Shown here piece after piece: positions 1-11,797 of a stretch of 64,000 nucleotides of DNA. How positions within the stretch are numbered: position 1 is the first letter of the stretch; every line of letters begins with the position of its first letter. The position numbers and the translations under genes were made by a program. This stretch comes from Tetmemena sp. SeJ-2015 (Eukaryota > Ciliophora > Spirotrichea > Sporadotrichida > Oxytrichidae), in assembly GCA_027382625.1 (NCBI GenBank), contig JAJKFJ010022668.1, positions 1-64,000 of the forward strand, given 5' to 3'. The notes under the pieces are model-generated. The model ran no database searches. It saw only the letters and a program-made list of their open reading frames with translations, and was not told where the DNA came from.

Positions 1-1022
1 TGTTCGGCTGAGCAAAGCCATCCGGGGAGCGTGAAGGTTAATGAAGAAATGAAGGAGGGAGATTCAATTATCTAGTAGGTGATCAAGCTCAACAGGGCAG
101 GCATGGTCCAGAGCTTCCAGGATCTCTTCAACAATAACCAAGAAGATTCACTGTGCGAGATGCCCACAGATCGAAAGAAAAAGCTGGAGACCTTTTTCAA
201 GCTATACAGGAACGCGGGCGCCATACCAGAGCCAAACTTATCTCACATTGAGCAGCTGCTCTCCTACCTAGAGAGAATGAGATTAGATAGAGGCAAAGAT
301 AAATAAGATAGCTCGATTTCGGCAGAAAATATTCAGGAGTACGGCGACAAGAGGCCCTAGACGCTCTGTATGAGGTGATCGTAAAGCAGAGCAATTCAAA
401 GATGAAATGTGTTTGGCTTCAAGGAGAAAATAGCACAGGGAAGAGCTCTTTGGCAGGCCTGATGGCGATCATCTTTTAGTCTGAAATCTTTGAGGAAGTA
501 AACGAAAGCTTTTCTTTATATCAGGTGGAAGAGAGCTTATCACAGACTTTGGTTATCCTGGATGAAATGAACTCTCCTGTTTTCTTCAGCCCTAAAGGAA
601 TAGCTAAGATGAAAAGATTCCTGGAAGGAAAGAGGTTTGTGGCCAATGTGAAACATGGAGATGCAGACAAACGACATGTGAACTCCTCAGTTTTAGTCAT
701 ATCAAATAAGACGCCACTACAGAAGATGGCTGATTTAGATCGAGGAGCATTCATAGCCAGGGTATAGTTCGTGGAAATGCTGAGGTGCAAAGGATACGAG
801 GCGAAAGAATTCCCTTTCGGAGCAAATGAGCTAGCCCATTATTTTGAGGAACGATTGATTCAAGAGGAACTCATCCACAGAAAATGTGGTCTTGACTTAA
901 ATGAGCTTGCAGATACTGATACCTCAGATTTGTCTGAATGGCAAAGAGCTTTAGTTAAAAAAATAAAACCTTTTATAAACCAAAAAGCATTTAAGAAATA
1001 TTCCCTTAAGAAACAGTCCTAA
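1..1022 (+). CDS. Rep/NS1-like superfamily 3 helicase, 5'-truncated by window edge
   Basis: Rep-type replication ATPase. Walker A GENSTGKSS lies at about 423-449, Walker B LVILDEMN at about 549-575, and the SF3 motif C region ending VISNKTP at about 690-716, in that order with spacing typical of Rep/NS1 helicases. Two TAG codons (477-479, 765-767) fall inside the helicase frame and read as Gln, so the gene follows the ciliate code. The N-terminal part (1-303) is open in another frame, so a 1-nt indel or short intron lies near 300. No HUH endonuclease domain is visible; it may lie left of the window. The frame is still open after TAA 1020-1022 (Gln) until a TGA near 1246, so the true end is uncertain. 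Likely a germline-limited mobile or virus-derived replicon; which family is not decidable here. Confidence 0.7.
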
Positions 1023-1099
1023 AAAATTTTATTTTTCCCCAAAACCGGAAAAAGTTTAAATTTTTACGCCCTATTTCCTCCAACCATTCTACCAATGTC

Positions 1100-1394
1100 T
1101 TTGCAATCTCTACCCAATCTCTCTGATTCTTACTAAATTAATTCATTAGTCATTAGTCCAGAAGTTTTAATTTCGCTTGGCTAATTTAATTAGAGCGACA
1201 TTAAATTGAATATCAGTTTAAATTAAATATCGCTCACAGAGATTTGAAGCCATACAAGTCAACTGCCACGATCAGTGTTAGCAAGGATCACCATCAGATT
1301 GCTCTTACTCAACCGTTCATTAATTTTTTGACTATCAACCTAATTATTAGAATATATATTTGATTCTTTAATTATTTTTATATGTGAGACAGAA
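1100..1394. other. AT-rich spacer, no gene seen
   Basis: Between the helicase fragment and the first block shared by paralog copies A and B. I see no motif or conserved frame. Copy A lacks the counterpart of the copy B 5' exon, so this spacer may mark where its 5' end was lost. Confidence 0.5.
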
Positions 1395-1912
1395 ATATTA
1401 GAGTAAATATTCTCTTCATTATAACTTTTATAGACAATCAAGCATCCTAAATTTAAAATTATATTGGGATAGTTGAAAGTACACTACCCCAAATTTTATA
1501 TTTCAAACTATTATAAACCTTATTTATGACGAATCTTTAAAACCCTAAAATCTATTATTAATTGGAGACATTACAATTTTATTTTTTCATGTTCATCATG
1601 AAGATAAGCATAATTAAAGTTTATAAAAAAATAATTTTAGGCATATTTCTCCAAGTCGCATAATATAGTAATAATTTAAGTTTTTGCAGGTCTTAATTAT
1701 TTGAGTTTTTCGGATCACTCAGCACAAATCAATAATAGATTATCCACACGCCAAGCTCTAAGCACAACTTTGATGCAAACGGAGGGGGTTAAAATTATAT
1801 AAACTTGTAATTTAATAATTTCATTATTGATATAAAATATTTTTTGTAAATAGTTTGATTACAGATATCAAAATGCCTTTATCTCTTTAGTAAACTAAAA
1901 TCTCTGAGAAAG

Positions 1913-1920
1913 AACAAATT
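1913..1920. repeat. Target-site duplication AACAAATT (left)
   Basis: Identical to 2535-2542 on the other side of the foldback element. The aligned segment of copy B (about 13200-13225) has no element, which acts as an empty site. Confidence 0.85.
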
Positions 1921-2534
1921 GGGGGGGGGCCTTTCCTCGACAGTAAAATTTTATTATGAAAAAAAGTAAGCAAAAAATATGTTTATAGGATAATTTTCGC
2001 TCCTGAATCTGATTCTTCCAATTATAGAGGCCTATTCGAATATCTAAGGCTTCAAATTTTAATCCTAATTCAGTTATTTAGAGGTAAACTGCACCTAAAT
2101 AAAACTTATATTTTAAGCTTATTTTTCGCTATTGTAAAATAAACTTAAAGCGCTATTTTTGAAATAGTGCAATATTTTTATATAACCAAAAGTTAATTCA
2201 TGATAAAGGGGCTAATGCTACAATTTTTAAGCTCTACTTCTTTGGGCTTATAGCTGAAGCATGCTGTGTAATAAAAAATATTGCACTATTTCAAAAATAG
2301 CGCTTTAAGTTTATTTTACAATAGCGAAAAATAAGCTTAAAATATAAGTTTTATTTAGGTGCAGTTTACCTCTAAATAACTGAATTAGGATTAAAATTTG
2401 AAGCCTTAGATATTCGAATAGGCCCTTCTATAATTGGAAGAATCAGATTCAGGAGCGAAAATTATCCTATAAACATATTTTTTGCTTACTTTTTTTCATA
2501 ATAAAATTTTACTGTCGAGGAAAGGCCCCCCCCC
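1921..2534. mobile_element. 614 bp foldback/MITE-like element with ~260 bp inverted arms
   Basis: The left arm (1921-2179) is the near-perfect reverse complement of the right arm (2274-2534), differing by a 2-nt indel near 2030/2424. The ends are nine G followed by CCTTTCC, and the complement. The 94 bp loop has no ORF. It is flanked by the 8 bp duplication AACAAATT. It lies in an exon of copy A: the codons of 1864-1920 continue in frame at 2543 if the element and one repeat copy are removed, and the joined protein aligns with copy B. It has no transposase, so it is non-autonomous. The near identity of the arms suggests a recent insertion or gene conversion. A diverged relative of the terminus occurs at 23755. 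Confidence 0.9.
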
Positions 2535-2542
2535 AACAAATT
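2535..2542. repeat. Target-site duplication AACAAATT (right)
   Basis: Second copy of the 8 bp direct repeat that flanks the foldback element. Confidence 0.85.
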
Positions 2543-5500
2543 AATTTAGAGCTCATAATATCTCTTTCAGAACTAAATACGGAGGATTCAGATATCATAT
2601 ATATCCCGCATGATAATTTAATTCAATTAAATAATAAATTAGAATATTGACATCTATATTTATTAAAATCGTCATTTGAATAGTTTTTTTCAGAGCCAAA
2701 TTTGAAAATAAATTTATCATTTAAATAAATGCTTTAATAAGATCTAAAGTAATTAGGAAGATTATTTATTTATAAACTGATACTCAAAAAGTAACTATTA
2801 ACATCTTTAGATCTTCAAATGAGCTAATCTCCCCTTTATTTCAAACTGTGAGGAAATTAATTTACATTTAATATCATATCTATTTACTTTGAGAACATCA
2901 TTAAAGCATCTTAAAATTATTTGGATGAATTCTAAAGTGTGCAAAGAACATATCAGGCTTATTATTGTGAAAACATGCTTAATAAACTTGAAATTAACTT
3001 ATCATTTTTAAGTATAACTAATTCTTACCAAAATGCAAAGTCGAACATCTTTGGCTTATGCGAGAGGAAGGTATCACCTTTGAGCAATTGGCATAGCTAG
3101 ATTTTTACTTACTTTTATTCTTAAATATTATAATTTAGACTACTCGAGGATAAAATCTATCTACATCTCAACTTATTATGTTTATAAGTTTGAATACTTT
3201 GCTTTTAGTAGATTTTCAGGTTACGATCTAAAGTATATAGAATCTAGATGACTAATTCTTTAGGAATAACATTAAAATAATTCCAGACAGAAATTTTAGG
3301 TTCATCAAAATGCATTCTTAATTTTATATTGGTAGTATATAATTTATTTTGATAGAATTATAAAATGATAAATGATTGTTGCAACTTAGCTTTATTCACT
3401 GAATTTCCTTAATCTATATATTTTAATCCCTCACTACTTGCATTACTTAAATTTAACTCTATATTTCAATGTAATCAAATCATTTAAATAAAATATAAAC
3501 TTTTTTTTCAAGATAGGAATCATAACTTTAATTTGACACTCGCATACTTGCTAAAATTCAATAAACAATATTAATGGTTTATGGTTTAATCATTACGTAA
3601 ATTTTAGTACTTTGACAAGCACCTCCTATTTATAATAATCTTTAACTTATTTTCCAATATACTCAGTCTAAAATTTTGTCTAAATATTAAATAATTTGCA
3701 TTTTTGGGAAAGAACTTTTCACCTATATTTGAGATTATATTTTAAAGGGAGGAATTAATTTTTGGTTTTTTCTTTCCAATAAGATACTTATTTCAATTTA
3801 ATTTGGAGAGAGTGAAGAAAGGGAACTATACTAAAAGGCATGTGAGTTTATTGTAAAGTATATTCGATTTGACTACTAGGTCAACACAAATATGTTCTAT
3901 ATTTATATTCTGCGTGAAAAACAGTCCCTAAATTTCTCACTAAGAATCGAACACTTAAGCTGATAATAATATTCTGCTTTTATATTCACAATTTATTATT
4001 TAATATTTCAGCAAGCAATAAAAGTAAAGAAAGAAAGTCTGATCCCATTCTAGAAGAAATCAACAAAAAAAGTAGAAGGGTAATGAATCTACGCAAATTA
4101 GGCTCGTGCGATCATCTCTTTATAAATCAGCACCAATAAAATATTATACAACTAAGAATTATGACTGTTGCACATATCTATCCTCCTTCAGGTTTTCGCA
4201 ATTACATAGAGCATATCGAAATTATTTATATAAATGTTGTAAAATTACTAAAATATTTTTTAAAAAGAGAAATCTATAGTAAATACGAATCATGTTAAGA
4301 TTATATCAGTAGCATCTCACATTAAATAGTTGATTTATTTTAATCTTGCTAGGATAGATAAAAAATGGAAAGAAGACGCTGAGGTCAATTAGTTTTGTGA
4401 GAGTGGATTGGACTTAGATAGATGATATATTTTAGATAATTGAGAGTTTAGGATATTGTGACTGCATTGAAAGATTAGAAATTGACTAGTTTAATTTTTC
4501 ATATAACATTATAGGGAAAAGGATCTTTGAATAGCTCTTAAATTATAATTAGCAAATCATATTTATACAGGAAAATTCAAATAAATAAAAGTTAAATTTT
4601 TGTTTTAAGACTTATAATATTTATTTTGAATCATAATTATTTTGTTAGGATTTTTGATATATCTCCTTATAAAATAGATGAGGAATTAAATTAAGAATTT
4701 TCAAATCGCTTACTTGAGATAGATTATCACTAAATTAGAGAATATTTTGCATAATTTTAACATTCTAAACAATTTTACATGTATTATTTAAAGAAATTTT
4801 TATCTCTATGGCAAATTTAATAAACAAACATTTTATATACTTTAAACAATTAAATAAAATATGCGAAAATGAAATATAATATCTTGAAGCTAAAGAATCT
4901 AAAGTCACTTATCCTCAGAAAGATTTCTGTTATTCAAACTCTATAAGATAAAAATATTATTTCCTCTTATTTATTTTAATTTATGAGATTTATATAATTT
5001 TGAATTAGCTTAATTTTCTTTATAAACTCCGAGATAATTTGACAATTTAATGGGAATACTGAAGTAGCTGAGCTAATTATGCTACCTTGATGCTCAAATT
5101 TTGGGACTGAAGAAAGGCAACTTCAAATTTTAAAATATAAATATAATTTAAGATTCAAAAAGAAAAGAGCTGATGAAGAATAAGAGTAATCGAACCAAAA
5201 TTATAAATCAGCTTACAAAGAGTTTAAATAGTTTTAGGGTATGGTTAATAATCGCTAGTCTTCTTAAACACAGCAATGAAACAAAACATTATTATTTCAA
5301 TACCTAATATTATTATTTTAGCTTCTCTATGAGATTTTTTTAGAATAATATTATTGAAGAATAAATTTAATTCACTTTTATATATAAACAAAAGAAACAA
5401 AAGAATGCAAGAATTGATTTATCATCTTTTAAGTTATTGCATTGAGTATCTCTCAGAGTAAAGGATAAATATTAAATCCAAACATTAAAAACATTTTTTA

Positions 5501-5824
5501 ATAAATATTATTATTGATTAATCAAGATTATTCAAATAGACTTAAAAATTAATTTAATAAGTAATACTTTTCATCCTTAGTGAACATTTTATCATTGACT
5601 TAGTTAGTAATTTATTCAATTACTGTAAATTTTATATGACTCTTTAATAGCTCAAATCTTATCAAGTATTACCTTGAGATCCAAGGTGATTTAACAATAG
5701 CGTATATGTGCTAATCAAAATTTCCTTTGTTTCCTGTTACACCAGCTAGGATATACAAACTTATAAAATTTGAAAAATATATTTTGAATCTTAAAAATTT
5801 GCAGGTTAAAATATTTAAATAAAA

Positions 5825-8800
5825 ATAATGAAAATACAAAAACTGAGATCAAAGTATTTGGCTTTAGAGATACTAGATTTTTTAGAGTATGACCATGATT
5901 TGATATTTTTGTGGAATACAGCAAGAGCTAAGGAGTTCCTAATTGAGAACTACAAGAAAATTACCTTCAATAAGAAGAGGAGCTTCTAACAAGAATTAAA
6001 AAGATATAAAACTTATTTAATTATAATTTGCAGATTTATAAGATGAGTCTGTTAGATGATCAAGAGGATTATCATGAAAAGATGACTAAAATGAGAAATA
6101 TTTATATTTTATTGTTTCTATTTGATTGAGAAATAATCCAGCTGGTAGCATCCTTCATTTCTTCCCTCCAGATACAGAGTTTTAGTTTACTTAAATAGCT
6201 AAAGCGGCTTCTAGAATATTGTTTTTAAAAAAATTATTTAGTTATTGGAACCTTAACCTACATAAAATTATCATAGACTTAACAATGCTGCATAGTTTAT
6301 CACATTTCTAATAGATAAACAATGCTTTAATGATAAAATTTAAAAGAGAATTTAATTTATTTGATATTGGATAGATCATTTACTGATGATCTACAAAGTA
6401 AGATTCAAAATTATAGTCAAATGTATGTAAATTATTTACAGTACCTATAAAATGATTGGCACTGTAAAACTTATTAATCTTTTATTTTAGGTGGGAAATG
6501 TACAAAATGCTTTTGAATGGATATTAAATGGAAGAAAACTTTAAAGAAAAAAGAATGTATCCAAAAAATAAAAAGAGGATTGAGATGCGATTACTTGCTG
6601 CAGATTAATAAATCACACAAATTTACCTCCCAAGATATTTGTATTTATTTTTTAAGAGACACTAACTCCGTACTTCTCACAATTAGAAATACTTAATTCT
6701 TGCCTAGTGAACCATTCATTCATTCTCAGGCCAAAATTATATTCATATATATCAAAATTAAACAAAAAATTTAGTTTATTAAAATAACAAGCAGAGACTG
6801 TAGTAAAATTAAGAAGTTAAATTACAAAAAAACACCCCAATAATGTTAAATATTTTAGAGTAAAGATTTGTAGATTTTATAATCAATAGTACCTCCCAGA
6901 ACGAGATATTAAAGTAGCACTCCTACTCATAATTTTTTCATCTTCCTTCTAGAAGTAATATTCTAATCATAAAGGATATAGTCAAAATTGAATCTAAACT
7001 CTATTTTGGGTGAAATTGATTCCATGTCTATTTCTTTAAATAAATAAGACATTTTTAATTTAATGGAGTAGGCCTCCACCTTCAGAGAGTACATCATCGA
7101 ACTTCTCAAGGAGAACCTGCCATTACCAAGCACACATCTCCACACTCACTGCCTCCCTCCCCTTGTAAGCTCTATCTCCAGGTCTAAAATGAAAGTAAGT
7201 TCTTTGAGAATTTATGCCAAGTAGATTCATGAAATTCTATCACTATTTTTTAGGAGCTTGCTGTTTCGAATGCAAGATTAAGAAGAAAACTGTAAAAAGA
7301 GAGGTTACAAGGGGAGGGAGGCAGTGAGTGTGGAGATGTGTGCTTGGTAATGGCAGGTTCTCCTTGAGAAGTTCGATGATGTACTCTCTGAGGTGGAGGC
7401 CTACTCCATTAAAATTAAAAATGTCTTAATTAGTTATTTAAAGAAACAGACATGGAATCAATTTCACCCAAAATAATTTAGATTAAATTTTGACTACATC
7501 CTTGATGATTAGAACATTTATAATATAAATTTCTCTCTCTGGCTGCAAGGATATTAATTTCCTCAGATTTTATATTGCATTTAATCCTAGATAATTATTT
7601 ATAACTTGAGGTAGCTGAAACACAGTCTCTTGTATATAGTAAATTTGTTTAAAACTAAATAATATAAAATTATAAGCGATAATAAAGTTAGAATTTGAAT
7701 TAAGCATCTCAAAATAGATTTAAAGGGCTATTATGATTCTTGCAGCAGAGCTGTTTCATTCGTTATTGCTTTTTAAATATTTTTTATTTTAAGATATGTT
7801 TGCAAAGGATAATTTTATATAGACAGAATAAATTGTCTCAAATGATAACTAAATAAAAAATAAATGTTTTTATAACTTTTTTTTACAATGATTTTAATCA
7901 AGAAAAATAAATTATTTTAGTAAAGTTGTTATTGAAAGAAATGTTAAAAATTAATTTACGAAGTTTTTATAAAACTATTTAATCACGGGTATAGTTAGTT
8001 CCTAGAGACCTGCTCAGTCTAGAACTTATGGTTGTATGGAAAAGATTCTTATTATATCACATCTCTAGCCTAAATTGACTTATAAAATATTAGTATATTG
8101 AAAATATTCAAAGATTATTTTGCTTAAATTAAATGTAAATCGAATCATCTTGTATTGATAAATTTAAGAAGATACAATTCTTTAAAATTATGAATCCAAC
8201 TTTATTTTAATGAGGTCTCTTTACACTTAAAAATACATAATAATTTTTCCTGTGATAATTTGTTGAGTTTTTAATAGAATCAATTCATAAATTTGTTATA
8301 AACCAAGAATTATAATGCACAAATATAAAATTAGAGAAGATGTGTTTATAGTGCTTTGGTTTTTGTTTTTAAAACCAATTATAATAATATAGTTAATAAT
8401 TTAAACTAGTTTTAAATTTGCAACTATTTAATTTATCTCAATGATTTATTATTTTACAATTAAAAAGTGCATTTTAAACTTTTCGAGAGTGAGAAGCTTG
8501 CATGTTAAATAGATAATAATGGACCATGATGAAGAAACAATCGCAGCTTTAGACGTCTTTCTCAGTCGTATCAATAAGAACAATACTTTTTAATTAAGAA
8601 TTAATATAAGAAACCTGGATTTATATTCTTCGGAAAAAATGTAAATTAAATTTTGAGCTAATTTGAACTCACATTTTTTTTTTATTTTAAATTATTAAAA
8701 TGAATATGATATCAAGCTAATTATATCTTGGATTATAATCAAAATTTAAAATATAATACAAAGATCATGCCTGATTGAAACTTCGACTTCACAGTCTTTT

Positions 8801-11060
8801 CTACTCTTTTTTATAATAATATTTTATCTATTATATAATTTAGAACAATAATCAGAAAATATATATTCAAAATAATCTGGTTAAACTTATAAATTAATTT
8901 CATCGTTAATTATGATGATTTTAAAAATAATCATAAGAATTATAATTAGAAGATAAAATCCAGCTTTAAAAAAAAGCAATAACAAGGAACCGGAAAAGTT
9001 AATTCCTTCTTTTAAAATTTTATAATGAGCTTAATTTAGACGTTTGAGGAAATAAAAGAGTGGCCGATTGATTTTGATTTGATCAGTAGCTGGATTAAAA
9101 AACATAATTCGTTGAATAGTACAATACACCTACTACACCTTCATTCACAATAGAGCCATGAAATATTTAAGAACTTGTGTTCGGTTATTCTTCTTACGCT
9201 ATAGACTTTCTTATTTACGCTGTTAGATAAAAAGAATTATTTATGAGAGTCCATTGAGATATTTTTACTCAGAATATTTTATTCAAAAAATTCAAAAATA
9301 AAATTTTAGATATGGATGATGGCAGAATAATTTAAATAAATTTTATTTCTGCAATTAATTGAAAAAAAATAATATTAATTAAGTCAGTATTTATATCTGA
9401 GTATAAAATTACTCATGTTATTACAAGCGATCATATTGTAGAGCTAAAATTTAATTTAAAAGCTAAAATTTAGGTTTTTATTAAATGGTTATATAACCTT
9501 TTAATGATGTCAATCTCCTCATAAATATCTCTGAAAGTAAATTAATTTTATTTCCTGATGATGCAACAGATAGCTAAAATCTTTGGTTAAAATTGCAAAA
9601 TAAATTTTAAGGTAGCAATATCAATACCAAGTATATGGAAGTTTGTAATGCATTTCTTAAGTAAACTTGGTTTAATTATCAAATCTACTCTCGCCACTTT
9701 TATTTAAAAATTTTATGATTTATTTGAAAGAACGAATAATTTTTCGTTTATATTTACTAGATTATTAAGTCACTTAAGATTATCGCAGAATGATATATTT
9801 ATCTCTAGATTTATTATAAATATTATCGATTGTTTATCGGAAAAGGTAAAAAAGTTAACTAATAATTATGATATATGATTTGTATCAATCTTAGAAAATT
9901 ATATTTTCTAATTATTCTGGGAGTTTATTTATTTATATTTTGTCATAATTTTTAATAAAACTTTTCTCTAAATAAAAAGGCTTATGATAGAAAGTACTTA
10001 TAATCATATTAACCTGCAGTCAAGCCTAAAGACATCAACTTATTTTAATAAAAATTAATAAAAATAATACTATGCTTATTTTAAAAGTAATTGCTAGATT
10101 AAATAATAAAAGGAGTTAAATATCTTGTGGTGGGATATAAGAATCTTAAATTAAAACATGAATTTAGAGGTCGTAGAAATTATTTACAGAAGACTATGAC
10201 TTGCCTCCCTACTCCTCAGCTATTTATTTTATCAAATTTACGAAAATTTTTAGTCCTTAAAAGAAGAAGGAAAAGTAAAACATTCTAACATTAATAACTT
10301 TATCAGAAAAATTGCATTTATAATTTATTATATTTTTGAACTAATAATTTAATCTTAAAGAAACTTATTTTAATTTGAGTTATTTTGTTTTTATTACACA
10401 TGCATAATTTAAAAGAGAACTTGGATCTGTCGATTGCAGATCCTATTTTGGAAGGAATTTAGAATGGAGGAGGAAGATTTATGCTTTTGGATAAATTCGG
10501 CATATGTCAAAAGATATTCATGAGCTAGCACGGCATGAAATTTAAACTAGTGAAGCTTGTAGATGATAAAATTACTTATAATTATTTCGAATTTCCAAAT
10601 CAAATCATCCACATCGAAATTTAAATTAATTAAAACAATTGGTTTTAAAATAAGTGGCGAATTCTACTATCTTAAAGATAAAGTTAAAATACTCTTAAAT
10701 GTATAATAAGATATGGAAAATATTTTAGTAAATTTATCTTAGATGGCCAAATTTTAGTAGGAAATAAAGCTCTGAGGTCCTTGAGCTTTGTAAAAGTTCA
10801 TTCCAGTATTGGAATTTAAGAAAAATAATTATAAATGAAAAAATTTATTATCATTTAGAATTTTAATTTCATATAGTTTCCTTAAGTAGTAATCATCTTA
10901 AGGATTAATATACATAATTAAATTATTTGAATACTATTGAAATAACTTTAAAAAAGATAATTAAAAGAGGATTCGATGAAAAAATAGAGAGAGTTGAAAT
11001 TAGGTAAATTCAGGAATCTTTCAATGGGAGAATCGATAAAATCTTTTAAATGCTTATATA
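5825..11060 (+). CDS. Probable third member of the copy A/B gene family; exon pieces only
   Basis: Near 5830-5990 an open block reads LDFLEYDHD...LWNT...FLIENYKKI. It resembles the first exon of copy B (LDYLEDAQEKQIMWSTNK...LIEYYPKI at 11798-11920), so a related gene starts here. Further open blocks downstream, all using TAA/TAG as Gln, look coding: about 7310-7510 (FDDVLSEVEAYSIKIKN), about 9025-9243 (MSLIQTFEEIKEWP, ending in TGA) and about 10420-10625 (NLDLSIADPILEGI). I cannot show that they belong to one gene. Between them lie long AT-rich stretches that could be introns, IESs or intergenic DNA. No function assigned. Confidence 0.3.
6961..7168 (-). repeat. Left arm of an exon-sized inverted duplication
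   Basis: About 208 bp, nearly the reverse complement of 7305-7514, with a 136 bp spacer. It holds the antisense copy of the block read as FDDVLSEVEAYSIK in the right arm. There are no G-rich ends and no obvious target duplication, so it differs in kind from the foldback at 1921. Confidence 0.85.
7305..7514 (+). repeat. Right arm of the inverted duplication, sense coding block
   Basis: Reverse complement of 6961-7168 with few differences. On the plus strand it is open with Gln-coded TAA/TAG and gives a protein-like stretch (EKFDDVLSEVEAYS...). One arm is presumably the original exon and the other its copy; the sense arm sits in the orientation of the neighbouring family genes. Confidence 0.8.
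7515..9020. other. AT-rich DNA, no gene seen
   Basis: Long A/T runs with no conserved block in any frame that I recognise. Likely intron, IES or germline-limited spacer. Confidence 0.5.
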
Positions 11061-11797
11061 ATTATTTTATAAATAAATTGAAATTAATTAAATTATATTT
11101 TAAATTATTAAAGATTTTATTTTTGCCTTAGTAAATCTTATTGTTTAAAACGATATATAATTTAATTATTTGTATGCTTTTGGGATTCAAAAATCTGAAA
11201 TCCTTGATTTTGAAGAAGATGCCTATCATAAATATTGATTTTTGCAATTTTAAATTTAAATATGCAAGTTTAATTATTTTTAGAATAGTTTTGAGAAGTT
11301 TGACAAACTAATGGGGTATCTCAAATAGATGGAGAGTCTACGCCATTTAAATGCTTAGATAACTTGTTTAAAGAAGGGCTAATTCGAAAATTTTAATTCC
11401 TATTCATCAAATTATTTTTTAATTCAAGGAGAAGAAGAACTAGGAGACAACGAATTAATCTTGGCAGAATTATTTTGAGATAATAATTTATATTTAATTC
11501 TTTGGTCATTCCGCTATAGAGATGAGACCATACGATTAACTTCGCTAGTTTCAGAATATGATCAATAGCAAAGCTAAACTATATTAAGACTGAAAACATT
11601 TATTTCAATTTGATAAATCATTTCTAATATTTCTTTCTTCCTCAAATAATAAAATTTCAATTTTTATTTTTAAACTTATAAAATTTTATAACACTTTTTT
11701 AAAAATCTAAAATCTATAGAAAAAAGATAATTGAAAAGATTAATCTTAATTTTAAAAATGAATATATCTAAGATAAAGTAAAAGTATTTACATTTGA

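Larger units (their letters stand above)
1395..5279 (+). pseudogene. Paralog copy A of an unrecognised multi-exon gene, 5' end missing
   Basis: Conserved blocks match copy B (11798-15643) in the same order: a TIKHPK block near 1434, a SLSELN...YIPHDN block near 2560-2620, an EHLWLMREEGITFEQL block near 3042-3090, a SDPILEEINKK block near 4040, a VDWTQIDDIF...CDCIERLEIDQF block near 4405-4490, and a carboxyl block GQLSQL-like to TGA 5277-5279. TAA/TAG read as Gln in both copies at matching places, and differences are often conservative, so the blocks are exons. Copy A has an extra base near 4383 (gaggtcaat versus gagtcaat in B) that shifts the frame, a 614 bp foldback insert, and no 5' exon. 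The short amphipathic repeats recall leucine-rich-repeat proteins, but I cannot assign a family. Pseudogene is inferred. Confidence 0.5.

Noticed and set aside
1921..2534. Telomere-related origin of the G9/C9 ends
   Set aside because: Spirotrich telomeres are G4T4/C4A4; these ends are pure G or C runs followed by CCTTTCC, so they are element termini.
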